Shown here: in pieces, positions 8,169 to 16,338 of the stretch
How positions within the stretch are numbered: the first letter of the stretch is position 1
How the letters are laid out: each line of letters begins with the position of its first letter
Assembly: GCA_035642535.1 (NCBI GenBank)
Contig: DASQSE010000007.1
Location: 1-64,000 of the forward strand
Length of the DNA: 64,000 bases
DNA from: Jatrophihabitans sp035642535
GTDB taxonomy: Bacteria; Actinomycetota; Actinomycetes; Mycobacteriales; Jatrophihabitantaceae
Direction of reading: 5' to 3'
Translations under genes and position numbers: made by a program
Notes under the pieces: generated by a model
Databases searched by the model: none
What the model was told of the DNA's origin: nothing
What the model saw: only the letters and a program-made list of their open reading frames with translations

Positions 8169-9188
8169 TCAGTCGGCCGCGTCCCGAAATGCCGCCAGCC
8201 GAAGCGCCATCAACAGATCGTCGTGGGCGGCGGCGCCGGCCTTGAGGTGCACGCCGGTCAAGGACTCGATCCGCTCCAGCCGGTAGTAGAGCGTGGTGCG
8301 GTGGACGTGCAGTTCGGCGGCGGTGAGCGTGACGTCGCCGCCGTTCTCGAGCAGGGCGCGGGCCGTGACAAGCAGGTCGGAGCGGCGCTGCTTCGACAGG
8401 ATCTCGGCGCCGCGGTGGATGTCGGCCGGCGTGACGTCCGGCGCGGCGGCGACGATGAGCTGCCAGGAGCCCAGGGCGCTCCAGGTGGGCGCGGCGAGAC
8501 GCGCGCCGGCACGCAACGCCTGCAGCGTGCTCGCCGCCCGGTGCACGGCAACGCTCAAGTGGAGCAGCGGGAGCGGCGGCCCGCTCGTCGCCCGCGCGCC
8601 CGGCTTCGGGTCGACGTGCACGCTCATCCCGCCGCGGATCACCCAGCCTCCGGCGGCGAGTGGCGCGTTGACGACCACGGTGGCGGCGGGGTCGAGGTCA
8701 TCGCCGGCGATCAGATCGTGCGCCGCGTCCTCGTCCGGTCCCGCAGCGAGTCGGGCGAGCAGCGAAGCGCGATGCCGGTCCACCGCCGCCCGGCTCGGTC
8801 GGGTGCGAGCCAGCGTGACGGCGGCGATGTCCGCAGTGGCCTGCAGCCTCGGCAGGTCGGCCTCCGTGACCTTGCCCTCGGCGTCGACCACCCACAGGTA
8901 GCCGACCAGATCGCGCCCCACGCGCAGCGGCACGCACCACCGCTCGAGCATCTCCGCCCGTGGATCGGCCGGGGTCCGGACAGGCCCCTCGGCCTCGGCC
9001 AGCCGCAGCCGCGCCACGAGCGCTGCCGCGGCCGGCGTGACGTCGCGCTGCAGGATCGTCCGGATCCGGGTCGGGTCGGCCTTGCCCTGCGCGCTCCACC
9101 ACAGCGGCTGGTGCCGCGGATCCTCGACGAGCACCGGCTGACCCAACTCGTCCGCGAGCCGGTCGACGGCCGTCTGAACGTCGGTCAA
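8169..9188 (-). CDS. PucR family transcriptional regulator
   Basis: With the TTG start at 9188 the protein has 339 residues. That start has a clean GGAGG seven bases upstream and is preferred to the longer TTG frame from 9218, which lacks one. The C-terminus carries the PucR-type helix-turn-helix ELHVHRTTLYYRLERIESLTG preceded by LLENGGDVTLTAA. The central part (about residues 20-150) is GAF/ligand-domain-like. PucR-type activators often control proline or purine catabolism in actinomycetes. Its position between the DAO operon and the divergent P5C dehydrogenase, and the shared DNA motif in front of both minus-strand units, suggest that it controls them. Confidence 0.88.
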   Translation of the reverse strand: MTDVQTAVDRLADELGQPVLVEDPRHQPLWWSAQGKADPTRIRTILQRDVTPAAAALVARLRLAEAEGPVRTPADPRAEMLERWCVPLRVGRDLVGYLWVVDAEGKVTEADLPRLQATADIAAVTLARTRPSRAAVDRHRASLLARLAAGPDEDAAHDLIAGDDLDPAATVVVNAPLAAGGWVIRGGMSVHVDPKPGARATSGPPLPLLHLSVAVHRAASTLQALRAGARLAAPTWSALGSWQLIVAAAPDVTPADIHRGAEILSKQRRSDLLVTARALLENGGDVTLTAAELHVHRTTLYYRLERIESLTGVHLKAGAAAHDDLLMALRLAAFRDAAD

Positions 9189-9207
9189 CGCAGCGCCTCC
9201 GTACGGG

Positions 9208-9247
9208 ACTTTCGACAATCGTAGGAAACTGCGTCCGGAAGTTCCGG
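9208..9247. promoter_or_regulatory. Divergent pucR/pruA control region with two repeat motifs
   Basis: Two elements are visible between pucR and the P5C dehydrogenase gene. GACTTTCGACAA at 9208-9219 is identical to the left flank and half-site of the repeat upstream of the DAO operon. CCGGAA-G-TTCCGG at 9235-9247 is a perfect 6+1+6 inverted repeat. Either could be the operator for one direction. Confidence 0.4.
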
Positions 9248-9325
9248 CCCACTGCCGAAGCCGCTGCCTCCGTCGCGCGCATACGGTTTTGCGTCACGAG
9301 CCCGTCACGTCGTTCGGAGCTGCTG

Positions 9326-10954
9326 ATGACCGCCACCACCGGCCGTACTGCCCTGTTCCCGATCGGGCCCACTGCGCCGCTGTCGTTCGCGAAGGGGTCG
9401 GCCGAGCGGGCGCGGACGGCGGCGGCACTCTCCGAAGTGCGCGCCGCCGAGTACGACATCGCGAACGTCATAGGCGGCGAGCAGGTGCGCACCGGCCGGC
9501 AGGTGCCGGTCGTGACGCCGCACGAGCACAAGCGCCAACTCGGCCAGGTGCACTGGGCAGGTGCCACGGAGACGAGCCGGGCGATCGACGCCGCGCTCGC
9601 CGCATCGAAGTCGTGGGGACGGCTGTCGTGGGAGGAGCGCGCCGCGCCGTTCCTGCGCGCCGCGGACATGCTTCAGCACGGGCCGTGGCGTGACCTGCTC
9701 AACGCGGCCACCATGCTCGAGCTCTCGAAGACCACCTATCAGGCCGACATCGATGCGGCCTGCGAGACGGTCGACTTCATCCGCGCGAACGTCAAGAACA
9801 TGCTCGACATGTACGACGTCCAGCCCGGTTCGCTGCCCGGCATGTGGAATCAGGCCGAGTACCGGCCGCTCGAGGGCTTCGTGTTCGCCGTGAGCCCGTT
9901 CAACTTCACCTGCATGAACAATCTCGCCTTCGGGCCGGCCGTCCTCGGCAACACGGTCGTGTGGAAGCCGGCCGAGAGCGCCTCGCTGGTCGCGCATCTG
10001 TCGCTGCAACTGCTGCGCGAGGCCGGGCTGCCGGACGGCGTCATCAACATCGTCTACGGAACCGGACCCGAGATCGGCGCGGTCGCGCTCGAGCATCGCG
10101 ACCTCGCCGCCGTCCACTTCACCGGCTCGACCACGACGTTCCAGCACATCTGGCGCACCGTCGGGGCCAACGTCGCCAACTACCGCAACTACCCGCGGGT
10201 GATCGGCGAGACCGGCGGGAAGGACTTCATCCTGGCCCACCCGTCCGCCGACCTCGATGCACTCGCCGTCGCGTGCGTTCGCGGCGCGTACGAATACCAG
10301 GGGCAGAAGTGCTCGGCCGCGTCCCGGCTCTACGCGCCGCGCAGCCTCTGGCCGGCGCTCAAGGAGCGGCTCGTGGCGCTCACCGAGTCGGTGGTGGTCG
10401 GCGACCCGACCGAGCCGGAGACCTATCTCGGCGCGGTCATCAACGCGAAGCAGCACACCAAGCACACCGAGGCGCTCGCGCGGGCGCGGGCCGAGGGGCT
10501 GGTCGTGGTCGGCGGCAAGACCGACGACTCGACCGGCTGGTTCGTCGACGCCACGGTGCTCGAGGTCACCGACCCGTCGTCCCCGTTCATCACCCAGGAG
10601 ATCTTCGCCCCGGTCCTCACCACGTTCGTCTACGACGACGCCGACTGGGAGCAGATCCTGCGGCTCATCGACGAGTCGACGGCCTACGCGCTGACCGGCG
10701 CCGTGTTCGCCCGGGACGAGACTGCGATCCGGCAGGCGGACGAGGCGCTGCGCTACACGGCGGGCAACTTCTACGTCAACGACAAGCCGACCGGCTCGGT
10801 CGTCGGTCAGCAGCCGTTCGGCGGTGCGCGGGCGTCGGGGACGAACGACAAGGCGGGCACGGTGTGGAACCTGATCCGCTTCGCCAGTCCACGCTCGATC
10901 AAGCGCAACCACCTTCCGGTGCGCGACTACCGCTACCCGCACCTGGAGAGTTGA
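9326..10954 (+). CDS. pruA: L-glutamate gamma-semialdehyde (1-pyrroline-5-carboxylate) dehydrogenase
   Basis: The 542-residue protein is full length for PruA/RocA-type aldehyde dehydrogenases. It has the oxyanion Asn region SPFNFTCMNNLAFGP, the NAD-site FTGSTTTFQHIW, the catalytic Glu in IGETGGKDF, the nucleophile in GQKCSAASRLY and C-terminal QQPFGGARASGTNDKAG. It oxidises glutamate semialdehyde (in equilibrium with P5C) to glutamate with NAD, the second step of proline catabolism. No proline dehydrogenase is in the window. It is divergent from pucR, a common arrangement for proline catabolism in actinomycetes. GGAGC precedes the ATG at 9326. Confidence 0.95.
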   Translation: MTATTGRTALFPIGPTAPLSFAKGSAERARTAAALSEVRAAEYDIANVIGGEQVRTGRQVPVVTPHEHKRQLGQVHWAGATETSRAIDAALAASKSWGRLSWEERAAPFLRAADMLQHGPWRDLLNAATMLELSKTTYQADIDAACETVDFIRANVKNMLDMYDVQPGSLPGMWNQAEYRPLEGFVFAVSPFNFTCMNNLAFGPAVLGNTVVWKPAESASLVAHLSLQLLREAGLPDGVINIVYGTGPEIGAVALEHRDLAAVHFTGSTTTFQHIWRTVGANVANYRNYPRVIGETGGKDFILAHPSADLDALAVACVRGAYEYQGQKCSAASRLYAPRSLWPALKERLVALTESVVVGDPTEPETYLGAVINAKQHTKHTEALARARAEGLVVVGGKTDDSTGWFVDATVLEVTDPSSPFITQEIFAPVLTTFVYDDADWEQILRLIDESTAYALTGAVFARDETAIRQADEALRYTAGNFYVNDKPTGSVVGQQPFGGARASGTNDKAGTVWNLIRFASPRSIKRNHLPVRDYRYPHLES

Positions 10955-11450
10955 GGTCGAAGAGCCAGTCGTTGCAGCGCAGCCGATGGCCGGGCGGGAA
11001 CTCGAAGTCGGTCGCGCCGAGCAGCGTGAAGCCGAGCGTGCGGCACAGCGCGTTGGACGGCTCGTTGTCGACGGACGGGTATGCGTGCATCGCCCGCGGC
11101 CCGGGCTGCGCCGCGGCCCGTTCGAGCAACGCCCGCATCGCCGCGGTCGCGATGCCGCGGCCCTGGAATTCGGGCAGCACGTGCCAGCCGGTCTCGTACA
11201 CCGTCTCGCCGTGCTCGTCTCGCTCCCAGTACCCGACGTAGCCGACCGGCTCGGCGCTCGGGATCAGCTCGACGCGGAACATGCCGCCACTGCCCGTCCA
11301 GTTGGCGGGCAGGTAGCGCTGATGGCGCTGCAGCACCTTCTCCTCGGTCTCGGGCCCGCCGAGGTATTTCCACATCTCGGGGGTGTTCACGCGACGCAGC
11401 AGGTCGAGGTCAGCGTCGGACCACGCGACCAGGCGGATCTGGTTCGGCAT
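10899..11450 (-). CDS. GNAT family N-acetyltransferase
   Basis: From ATG at 11450 (MPNQIRLVAWSD) the protein has 183 residues. The acetyl-CoA loop is seen in VLPEFQGRGIATAAMRALLERA (QGRGIA being the R/QxxGxG/A motif), followed by HAYPSVDNEPSNALCRTLGF, a typical GNAT motif B. It is RimJ/RimL-like, but the substrate is unknown. Its 3' end overlaps the end of pruA by 56 bases on the opposite strand, and its 5' end overlaps the upstream MFS gene by about 41 bases, so it is probably translated from the same transcript as the MFS gene. A longer frame to 11558 has shadow-like sequence. Confidence 0.85.
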   Translation of the reverse strand: MPNQIRLVAWSDADLDLLRRVNTPEMWKYLGGPETEEKVLQRHQRYLPANWTGSGGMFRVELIPSAEPVGYVGYWERDEHGETVYETGWHVLPEFQGRGIATAAMRALLERAAAQPGPRAMHAYPSVDNEPSNALCRTLGFTLLGATDFEFPPGHRLRCNDWLFDLNSPGAGSGSRAPEGGCA

Positions 11451-12690
11451 GCGGCAAGCCAACCGCGTCCGTACGACATTGCGCGAGGCGCAGGGCGGCA
11501 AGAAGTACCGGCACGGCGAGCACGAACACGCTGATACGGAGCCCGGCCGCGACGACATAGGGAGCGCGGAGCCCGAGCCACCGTGCGACGTAGCCGCCGG
11601 CGATGGCGCCGAGCGGCATCAGGCCCCAGCCGATCATCCGGTAAACGCTGTTGACGCGGCCGAGCAGCTCGGGCGGGACGAGCTGCTGCCGGAACGTGAC
11701 GGTGACGATGTTCCACAGCGTGACGAGGAATCCGTTCACCGCCATGAAGGCGCCGAGTTCGACGAGGTCGGTGGACAGGCCCATCCCGAGGTAGGTGGCG
11801 GCCATTCCGGCCATAGCGGTGAGCAGCGCGCGAGTCTCACCCAGCCACCGCACGACCGTCGCGTTCACCAGGCCACCGACGACGGCGCCGATCGCCGCGC
11901 CGGCGAGCAGCACCCCGTAGCCACGCGCGCTCACGTGCAGGACCTGAGTGGCCAGCAGGACCAGCGTGGCATTGCCGAACTGCCCGCAGAAGTTGTTCAC
12001 GCCGAGCAGCAGGGCGAGCGTGCGGAGCAGCCGGTTGCCGGCCAGCCAGTGCACTCCTTCGCCGATCGAGGTGCGCAGCGGCGGATGCGTGGTGGGTTCG
12101 CGGCGGATTCGGGGCAGGGTGGCGAGCAGCGCCGCGGAGATGGCGAACGAGGCAGCATCGGCACCGAACGGCAGTGCGATCCCGATCCCGAACAACAAGC
12201 TGCCCAGCGGCGGTCCGATGAACAGCTGCGCCGCCGTCATCACCGCGTACTGTTGCCCGTTCGCGCGGTGCAGCTGGTCTTTCGGTACCAGGTCGGGCAG
12301 CACGGACTGCGCCGTGATGCCGAAGAGGACCTCGCAGCCGCCCATGGCGAAGGCCAGCGCGGCGAGCGCGCCGATGCCTGCCTCGCCGAAGGCAGCGAGG
12401 ACAGCGATCACCATCACCGCCAGCGCCTGGACGACCTGGGACCGCCACATCAGGCTGATCCGCTCGCGGCGATCCACGAGCGCGCCCAGCGGCAACGACA
12501 GCAACAACCAGGGCAGGAACGTCGCCGCCGAGACGACCGACACCAGGCGCGGGTCGTGCGTGATCGTTACCGCGAGCAGCGGCATCGCCGCCGCGAATGC
12601 GCCGTCGCCGATGCTGTCGACCGCGGTGGCCAGCTGAAGGCGGCGGTAAGCGGCTGGCATCGGCACGGCAGTAACGATGTCGCGCGCCAC
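11410..12690 (-). CDS. MFS transporter (enterobactin-exporter/macrolide-efflux type)
   Basis: The protein has up to 426 residues and about 12 hydrophobic segments. It opens with LQLATAVDSIGDGAFAAAMPLLAV and has the loop LGALVDRRERISLMWRSQ, the MFS motif A equivalent of the MFS_3 (EntS/MefA-like) group, with PPELLGRVNSVYRM in the second half. Such proteins export drugs or siderophores by proton antiport. It is divergent from the ArsR-type regulator at 12733 and separated from it by a short palindromic region, the usual regulator/exporter arrangement. ATG at 12660 is an alternative start and would leave more promoter space. Confidence 0.87.
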   Translation of the reverse strand: MARDIVTAVPMPAAYRRLQLATAVDSIGDGAFAAAMPLLAVTITHDPRLVSVVSAATFLPWLLLSLPLGALVDRRERISLMWRSQVVQALAVMVIAVLAAFGEAGIGALAALAFAMGGCEVLFGITAQSVLPDLVPKDQLHRANGQQYAVMTAAQLFIGPPLGSLLFGIGIALPFGADAASFAISAALLATLPRIRREPTTHPPLRTSIGEGVHWLAGNRLLRTLALLLGVNNFCGQFGNATLVLLATQVLHVSARGYGVLLAGAAIGAVVGGLVNATVVRWLGETRALLTAMAGMAATYLGMGLSTDLVELGAFMAVNGFLVTLWNIVTVTFRQQLVPPELLGRVNSVYRMIGWGLMPLGAIAGGYVARWLGLRAPYVVAAGLRISVFVLAVPVLLAALRLAQCRTDAVGLPHAEPDPPGRVVRR

Positions 12691-12703
12691 GCCCAGCTCG
12701 AAC

Positions 12704-12724
12704 TGTTTAGCGCATTGCTACACA
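12704..12724. promoter_or_regulatory. Putative ArsR-type operator between MFS and regulator genes
   Basis: TGTTTAGC-GCATT-GCTACACA is an 8+5+8 inverted repeat with one mismatch. It lies in the 42-base gap between the divergent starts, 9 bases before the regulator GTG. TAGC-N5-GCTA symmetry is of the sort used by ArsR/SmtB-fold repressors, so autoregulation and control of the exporter are likely. Confidence 0.5.
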
Positions 12725-12732
12725 ATCGATCG

Positions 12733-13752
12733 GTGGCCATTGTGGTCGACGTCGGCATCGGCGAGCTCGCCGCGACCCGGTTCGCGACGTCCCCGCTCGG
12801 CGAGACCGTGTCCGGGCTGCAGCTGCTCGGCATGGGTGTCCGCTTGAGCTCGCTGCGGCCGTGGCTGCGCTGGGCGCGTGCCGAGTTGCGCCGATCCGGG
12901 CTAGTGCTGCCGGCGTCGTGGCCGTTGCTGGTGACCGGGCGAAAGTCGTACCCGGAGTTCCTCACGCCATCTCCTGCACGTCCCTACCCGACGCTCGAGG
13001 AGGAACTGAGCGCACTGCGGCGCACCCGTGCGGCGCAGGTTCGGGTGAGCATCGCGCGGGTGTTTCAATCCGACCTCCCCGACGCGGCGCTCCACTTGAC
13101 GCACGCGCCGGCAGCGACCCTGCGCGAGATCAGCGACGAACTGCGCGCCGCCCACGACCTCCTCGTCGCACCACATTGGCAGCGGCTGCGCGCCGTGCTC
13201 ACCGCCGACGTGAGCTACCGCGCCCGACGACTCGCCACCGAAGGCGCGGCGCAACTGTTCGCAGACCTCAGCCCGGACGTGACCTGGGACGACGGACGGC
13301 TGCGCATCGAGCGCGCGGGCGCCGACCAGTCCGTCTCGCTCGGCTCGCGCGGCATGGTCCTCGTCCCGTCTGTTCTCACCGACAACCACGTGCGGATCAA
13401 GCTGCGCACCACCACTCAGATTGCGCTGCGCTATCCCGCTCGCGGAGTCGCCGAACTATGGACCGCCGGCCTGCGCGCGCCGCGACCCAGCGCGGTTCAG
13501 CTGCTCGGCCGGCCACGCGCCCGAGTGCTCGACGCACTGCGCGCACCAGCAACGACTAGCGGCCTCGCGCAGGCGTTGAACGTCACCCCGAGCGCAGTTT
13601 CGCAACACCTGCGCGTGTTGCGGAACAGCGGCCTGATCACCACCGAACACGCCGGCCGCAGCGCCGTACACCTGATCACCGAGCTCGGCAGCGCACTGCT
13701 CGACCCCCCATTACCCAAGGCGGCCACTCATGATCAACTGTCTGTGACGTAA
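12733..13752 (+). CDS. ArsR-family winged-helix regulator with DUF5937-like N-terminus
   Basis: Starting at GTG 12733 (or 12742) the protein has about 339 residues. The C-terminus (about 265-330) is an ArsR helix-turn-helix: ARVLDALRAPATTSGLAQAL, then VTPSAVSQHLRVLRNSGLI. The N-terminal 250 residues with LAATRFATSPLGETV match the DUF5937/ArsR proteins common in Streptomyces relatives. It probably represses the divergent MFS exporter, releasing the palindrome at 12704-12724 when a ligand binds. The open frame extends far upstream through the MFS gene, but that part is antisense shadow. The mRNA may be nearly leaderless, as no Shine-Dalgarno sequence is seen. Confidence 0.85.
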   Translation: MAIVVDVGIGELAATRFATSPLGETVSGLQLLGMGVRLSSLRPWLRWARAELRRSGLVLPASWPLLVTGRKSYPEFLTPSPARPYPTLEEELSALRRTRAAQVRVSIARVFQSDLPDAALHLTHAPAATLREISDELRAAHDLLVAPHWQRLRAVLTADVSYRARRLATEGAAQLFADLSPDVTWDDGRLRIERAGADQSVSLGSRGMVLVPSVLTDNHVRIKLRTTTQIALRYPARGVAELWTAGLRAPRPSAVQLLGRPRARVLDALRAPATTSGLAQALNVTPSAVSQHLRVLRNSGLITTEHAGRSAVHLITELGSALLDPPLPKAATHDQLSVT

Positions 13753-13782
13753 CTCACCGGGGCAGCGCTCGTTACCGTCGTC

Positions 13783-14052
13783 ATGAGGTTCGTACTCGGT
13801 TCCGAGTTGGAGGAAATGCAGATTTCCTCGGACGCAATCGAATACCGTCCCGGCGGGCTGCGTCACGCAGTCGACACTGCTGCACTGGAGTTCCACCCGG
13901 ACGGCGTGCTCGCTTACGCGGTCTGCGGTCGGCCCGTCCGGCTCTGGAGCAAGATCGCGTTCGACGAGCAGATCGCCAAGAGCACGGCTCACGAGGACTG
14001 CGTCAAGCTGGCGGTGCGGGCCAAGCGACCCAAGGCGGTCGCCGCCGACTGA
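13783..14052 (+). CDS. Small protein of unknown function
   Basis: An 89-residue frame starting at ATG 13783 is short, acidic-to-basic balanced and lacks a signal peptide or membrane segment. It contains GLRHAVDTAALEFHPDGVLAY and ends in a basic tail (RAKRPKAVAAD). Codon use is GC-rich at third positions like the neighbours, and the composition is not shadow-like. No family is recognised. It follows the ArsR gene by 30 bases and could be co-transcribed. Confidence 0.55.
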   Translation: MRFVLGSELEEMQISSDAIEYRPGGLRHAVDTAALEFHPDGVLAYAVCGRPVRLWSKIAFDEQIAKSTAHEDCVKLAVRAKRPKAVAAD

Positions 14053-14193
14053 TCGGCTGCGGGCGGGCATCCGGTAGTGAAACCGCCACCGCCGAACATA
14101 GGCCGATTGATGCCGCTCCGTAGGTCTTCCGGCATTAGAGATGACCTTAACGCGGTCTCAGACTGACCTCCTACCGCAGCACAACAATCGGGG

Positions 14194-16302
14194 GTGGTGG
14201 CGGTGGCGGATCAGTCTGTCACTAACGGGAGGCCGCTCACGCGGCGGACTTTCATCAAAGCCGTCGGAGCGGCAGGTGCCGGGTTCGCAGTGTTTGCATA
14301 CTTGCCTGGTGGCACCAGGCAGGCGCTGGCACAGATTCCGGGCGGGACGCTCGACCCGACCGCCGTGCCGAAGTTCGTCACGCCGTTGCTCATCCCGCCC
14401 GTCATGCCGCGGGCCGGAACGGTGACGATGCCGGGCGGCAAGCCGGTGGACTACTACGAAATCTCCGTCGAGCAGTTCAAGGAGCAGATCCTGCCGGCCG
14501 GCATGCCGGCGACAACCGTCTGGGGGTACGGAGCGGTCAAGTCGGCCTCGAAGACAGGCCTGCTGATCCACAATGCACCATCACTCACCATTGAGGCCGC
14601 TTGGAACAGGCCGGTGCGGATCAAATGGATCAACAACCTGGTCGACCAACGTAGCCAGTATCTGCCGCACCTGCTCGCGGTCGATCCGACGCTGCACTGG
14701 GCGAACCCGCCCGGCGGGCAGAGCGGACGCGACCAACGGCCGACGTACCAGCGGACACCGGGTGCGTACCGCGGCCCGGTGCCGCTGGTCACCCACGTGC
14801 ACGGCGCGGTCGGTGTCGGCGACGAGAGCGATGGCTACGCCGAGGCGTGGTTCCTGCCGAACGCGAACAACATCCCGACCGGCTATGCGAGCGTCGGAAC
14901 CTGGTACGACTTCTTCGCAGGCAAGGCGAAGTCGCGGTTCGGGGTCGACTGGGGGCACGGCTTCGCAACCTTCCAGTACCCGAACAACCAGCGCGCTGCG
15001 ACGCTCTGGTACCACGATCACGCGCTCGGCATGACGCGGCTCAACGTCTACGCCGGACCGGCCGGGTTCTACCTGGTCCGGGGTGGCCCGGCCGGAGACA
15101 AGGCGGTGCTCGACTCGCGATACGGCAGCACGGCCGTCCTGCCCGGACCGGCGCCGGTGGAAGGGGATAAGTTCCCGGCGAACAAGGCGTACTACGAGAT
15201 TCCCATCGCGATCCAGGACCGCGCCTTCAACGCCGACGGCTCGCTGTTCTATCCGGACTCGCGGGAGTTCTTCGACGGCGCGACCGCCAAGAAACCCGGC
15301 TACCTGCCGAAGACCGATCTCTCGCCGATCTGGAACCCGGAGTTCTTCGGCAACATGATCATGGTCAACGGCAACACCTGGCCGTTCCTCCAGGTGGAGA
15401 AGCGGCGGTATCGGCTGCGCTTCCTCAACGGCTGCCAGTCGCGCTTCCTGCTGCTCGACTTCGACAAGATCCCCGGCGTGTCGGTCTGGCAGATCGGCAA
15501 CGAAGGCGGGTTCCTGCCCGCACCGGTCAACCTCACCGCCGACAACGGCAACCGGCTGCTGATGGCACTCGCCGAGCGCGCCGATCTGATCGTCGACTTC
15601 ACCGACGTGCCGACCGGCCGTTACGTGCTCGCCAACGTCGGCCCGGACGAGCCATTCGGCGGCGGCGAGCCGCCGGGTGACTTCGACGCCGCGGATCCGG
15701 CCACAACGGGCCAGATCCTCCAATTCCGGGTCGTGCCGGCCGTCTCGACCGACGCGACGACGCCGCCGCAATTCCTGAAGCTGCCGGCGATCACGCCGTT
15801 GCCGCCGGAGACCGTCACCCGCCGGCTTGCCCTGCTCGAAAAGGCATCGGACTTCTGGGACGGACCGGCCGAGGCAATGCTGGGCGTCGTCGACACCGAC
15901 GGCGTGGCGATGCACAAGATGTGGGCCGACCCGGTCAGCGAGGACCCGAAGGTCGGCGCGACCGAGGTATGGGAGATCTACAACCTGACCGCGGACGCGC
16001 ACCCGATGCACGTGCACGAGACGACCTTCGAAGTCGTGAACAGGCAGGCACTCGCCCTCGACTCCACCACCGACGAGCCTGCGCAACCTGTCCAGCTCAG
16101 TGGCGACCAGAGCCCGCCGGAGATGTGGGAAACCGGACTCAAGGACACGGTGACGTCCAAACCCGGCGAAGTCACCAGGCTGCGGCTTCGTTTCGACAAC
16201 CCAGGCCAGTTCGTCTGGCACTGCCACATCGTCGAGCACGAGGACAACGAGATGATGCGGCCGTACCGGATCGGGCCCGTCCAGCCGGGCCAGCCAGGCT
16301 AG
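14194..16302 (+). CDS. Multicopper oxidase (CotA/bilirubin-oxidase-like), Tat-exported
   Basis: The 702-residue protein begins with a twin-arginine signal (LTRRTFIKAVGAAGAGFAVF). All four copper motifs are present: THVHG near residue 202, LWYHDHALGMTR near 274, AHPMHVHETTF near 603 and VWHCHIVEHEDNEMM near 676, the last with the type-1 Met ligand. This is a complete laccase-type enzyme coupling one-electron oxidation of phenols, metals or bilirubin-like substrates to reduction of O2 to water, acting outside the membrane. GTG start at 14194. The 140 bases upstream show no recognised operator. Confidence 0.93.
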   Translation: MVAVADQSVTNGRPLTRRTFIKAVGAAGAGFAVFAYLPGGTRQALAQIPGGTLDPTAVPKFVTPLLIPPVMPRAGTVTMPGGKPVDYYEISVEQFKEQILPAGMPATTVWGYGAVKSASKTGLLIHNAPSLTIEAAWNRPVRIKWINNLVDQRSQYLPHLLAVDPTLHWANPPGGQSGRDQRPTYQRTPGAYRGPVPLVTHVHGAVGVGDESDGYAEAWFLPNANNIPTGYASVGTWYDFFAGKAKSRFGVDWGHGFATFQYPNNQRAATLWYHDHALGMTRLNVYAGPAGFYLVRGGPAGDKAVLDSRYGSTAVLPGPAPVEGDKFPANKAYYEIPIAIQDRAFNADGSLFYPDSREFFDGATAKKPGYLPKTDLSPIWNPEFFGNMIMVNGNTWPFLQVEKRRYRLRFLNGCQSRFLLLDFDKIPGVSVWQIGNEGGFLPAPVNLTADNGNRLLMALAERADLIVDFTDVPTGRYVLANVGPDEPFGGGEPPGDFDAADPATTGQILQFRVVPAVSTDATTPPQFLKLPAITPLPPETVTRRLALLEKASDFWDGPAEAMLGVVDTDGVAMHKMWADPVSEDPKVGATEVWEIYNLTADAHPMHVHETTFEVVNRQALALDSTTDEPAQPVQLSGDQSPPEMWETGLKDTVTSKPGEVTRLRLRFDNPGQFVWHCHIVEHEDNEMMRPYRIGPVQPGQPG

Positions 16303-16338
16303 CGATTTTCGGTAGCGACGCCCTCGGTAAATGCTCAG

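Noticed and set aside
11383..13752. A 789-residue open frame over the MFS gene and the ArsR regulator
   Set aside because: The first 450 codons are complementary to the MFS transporter and have a hydrophilic shadow composition. Only the part from GTG 12733 is a recognisable protein.
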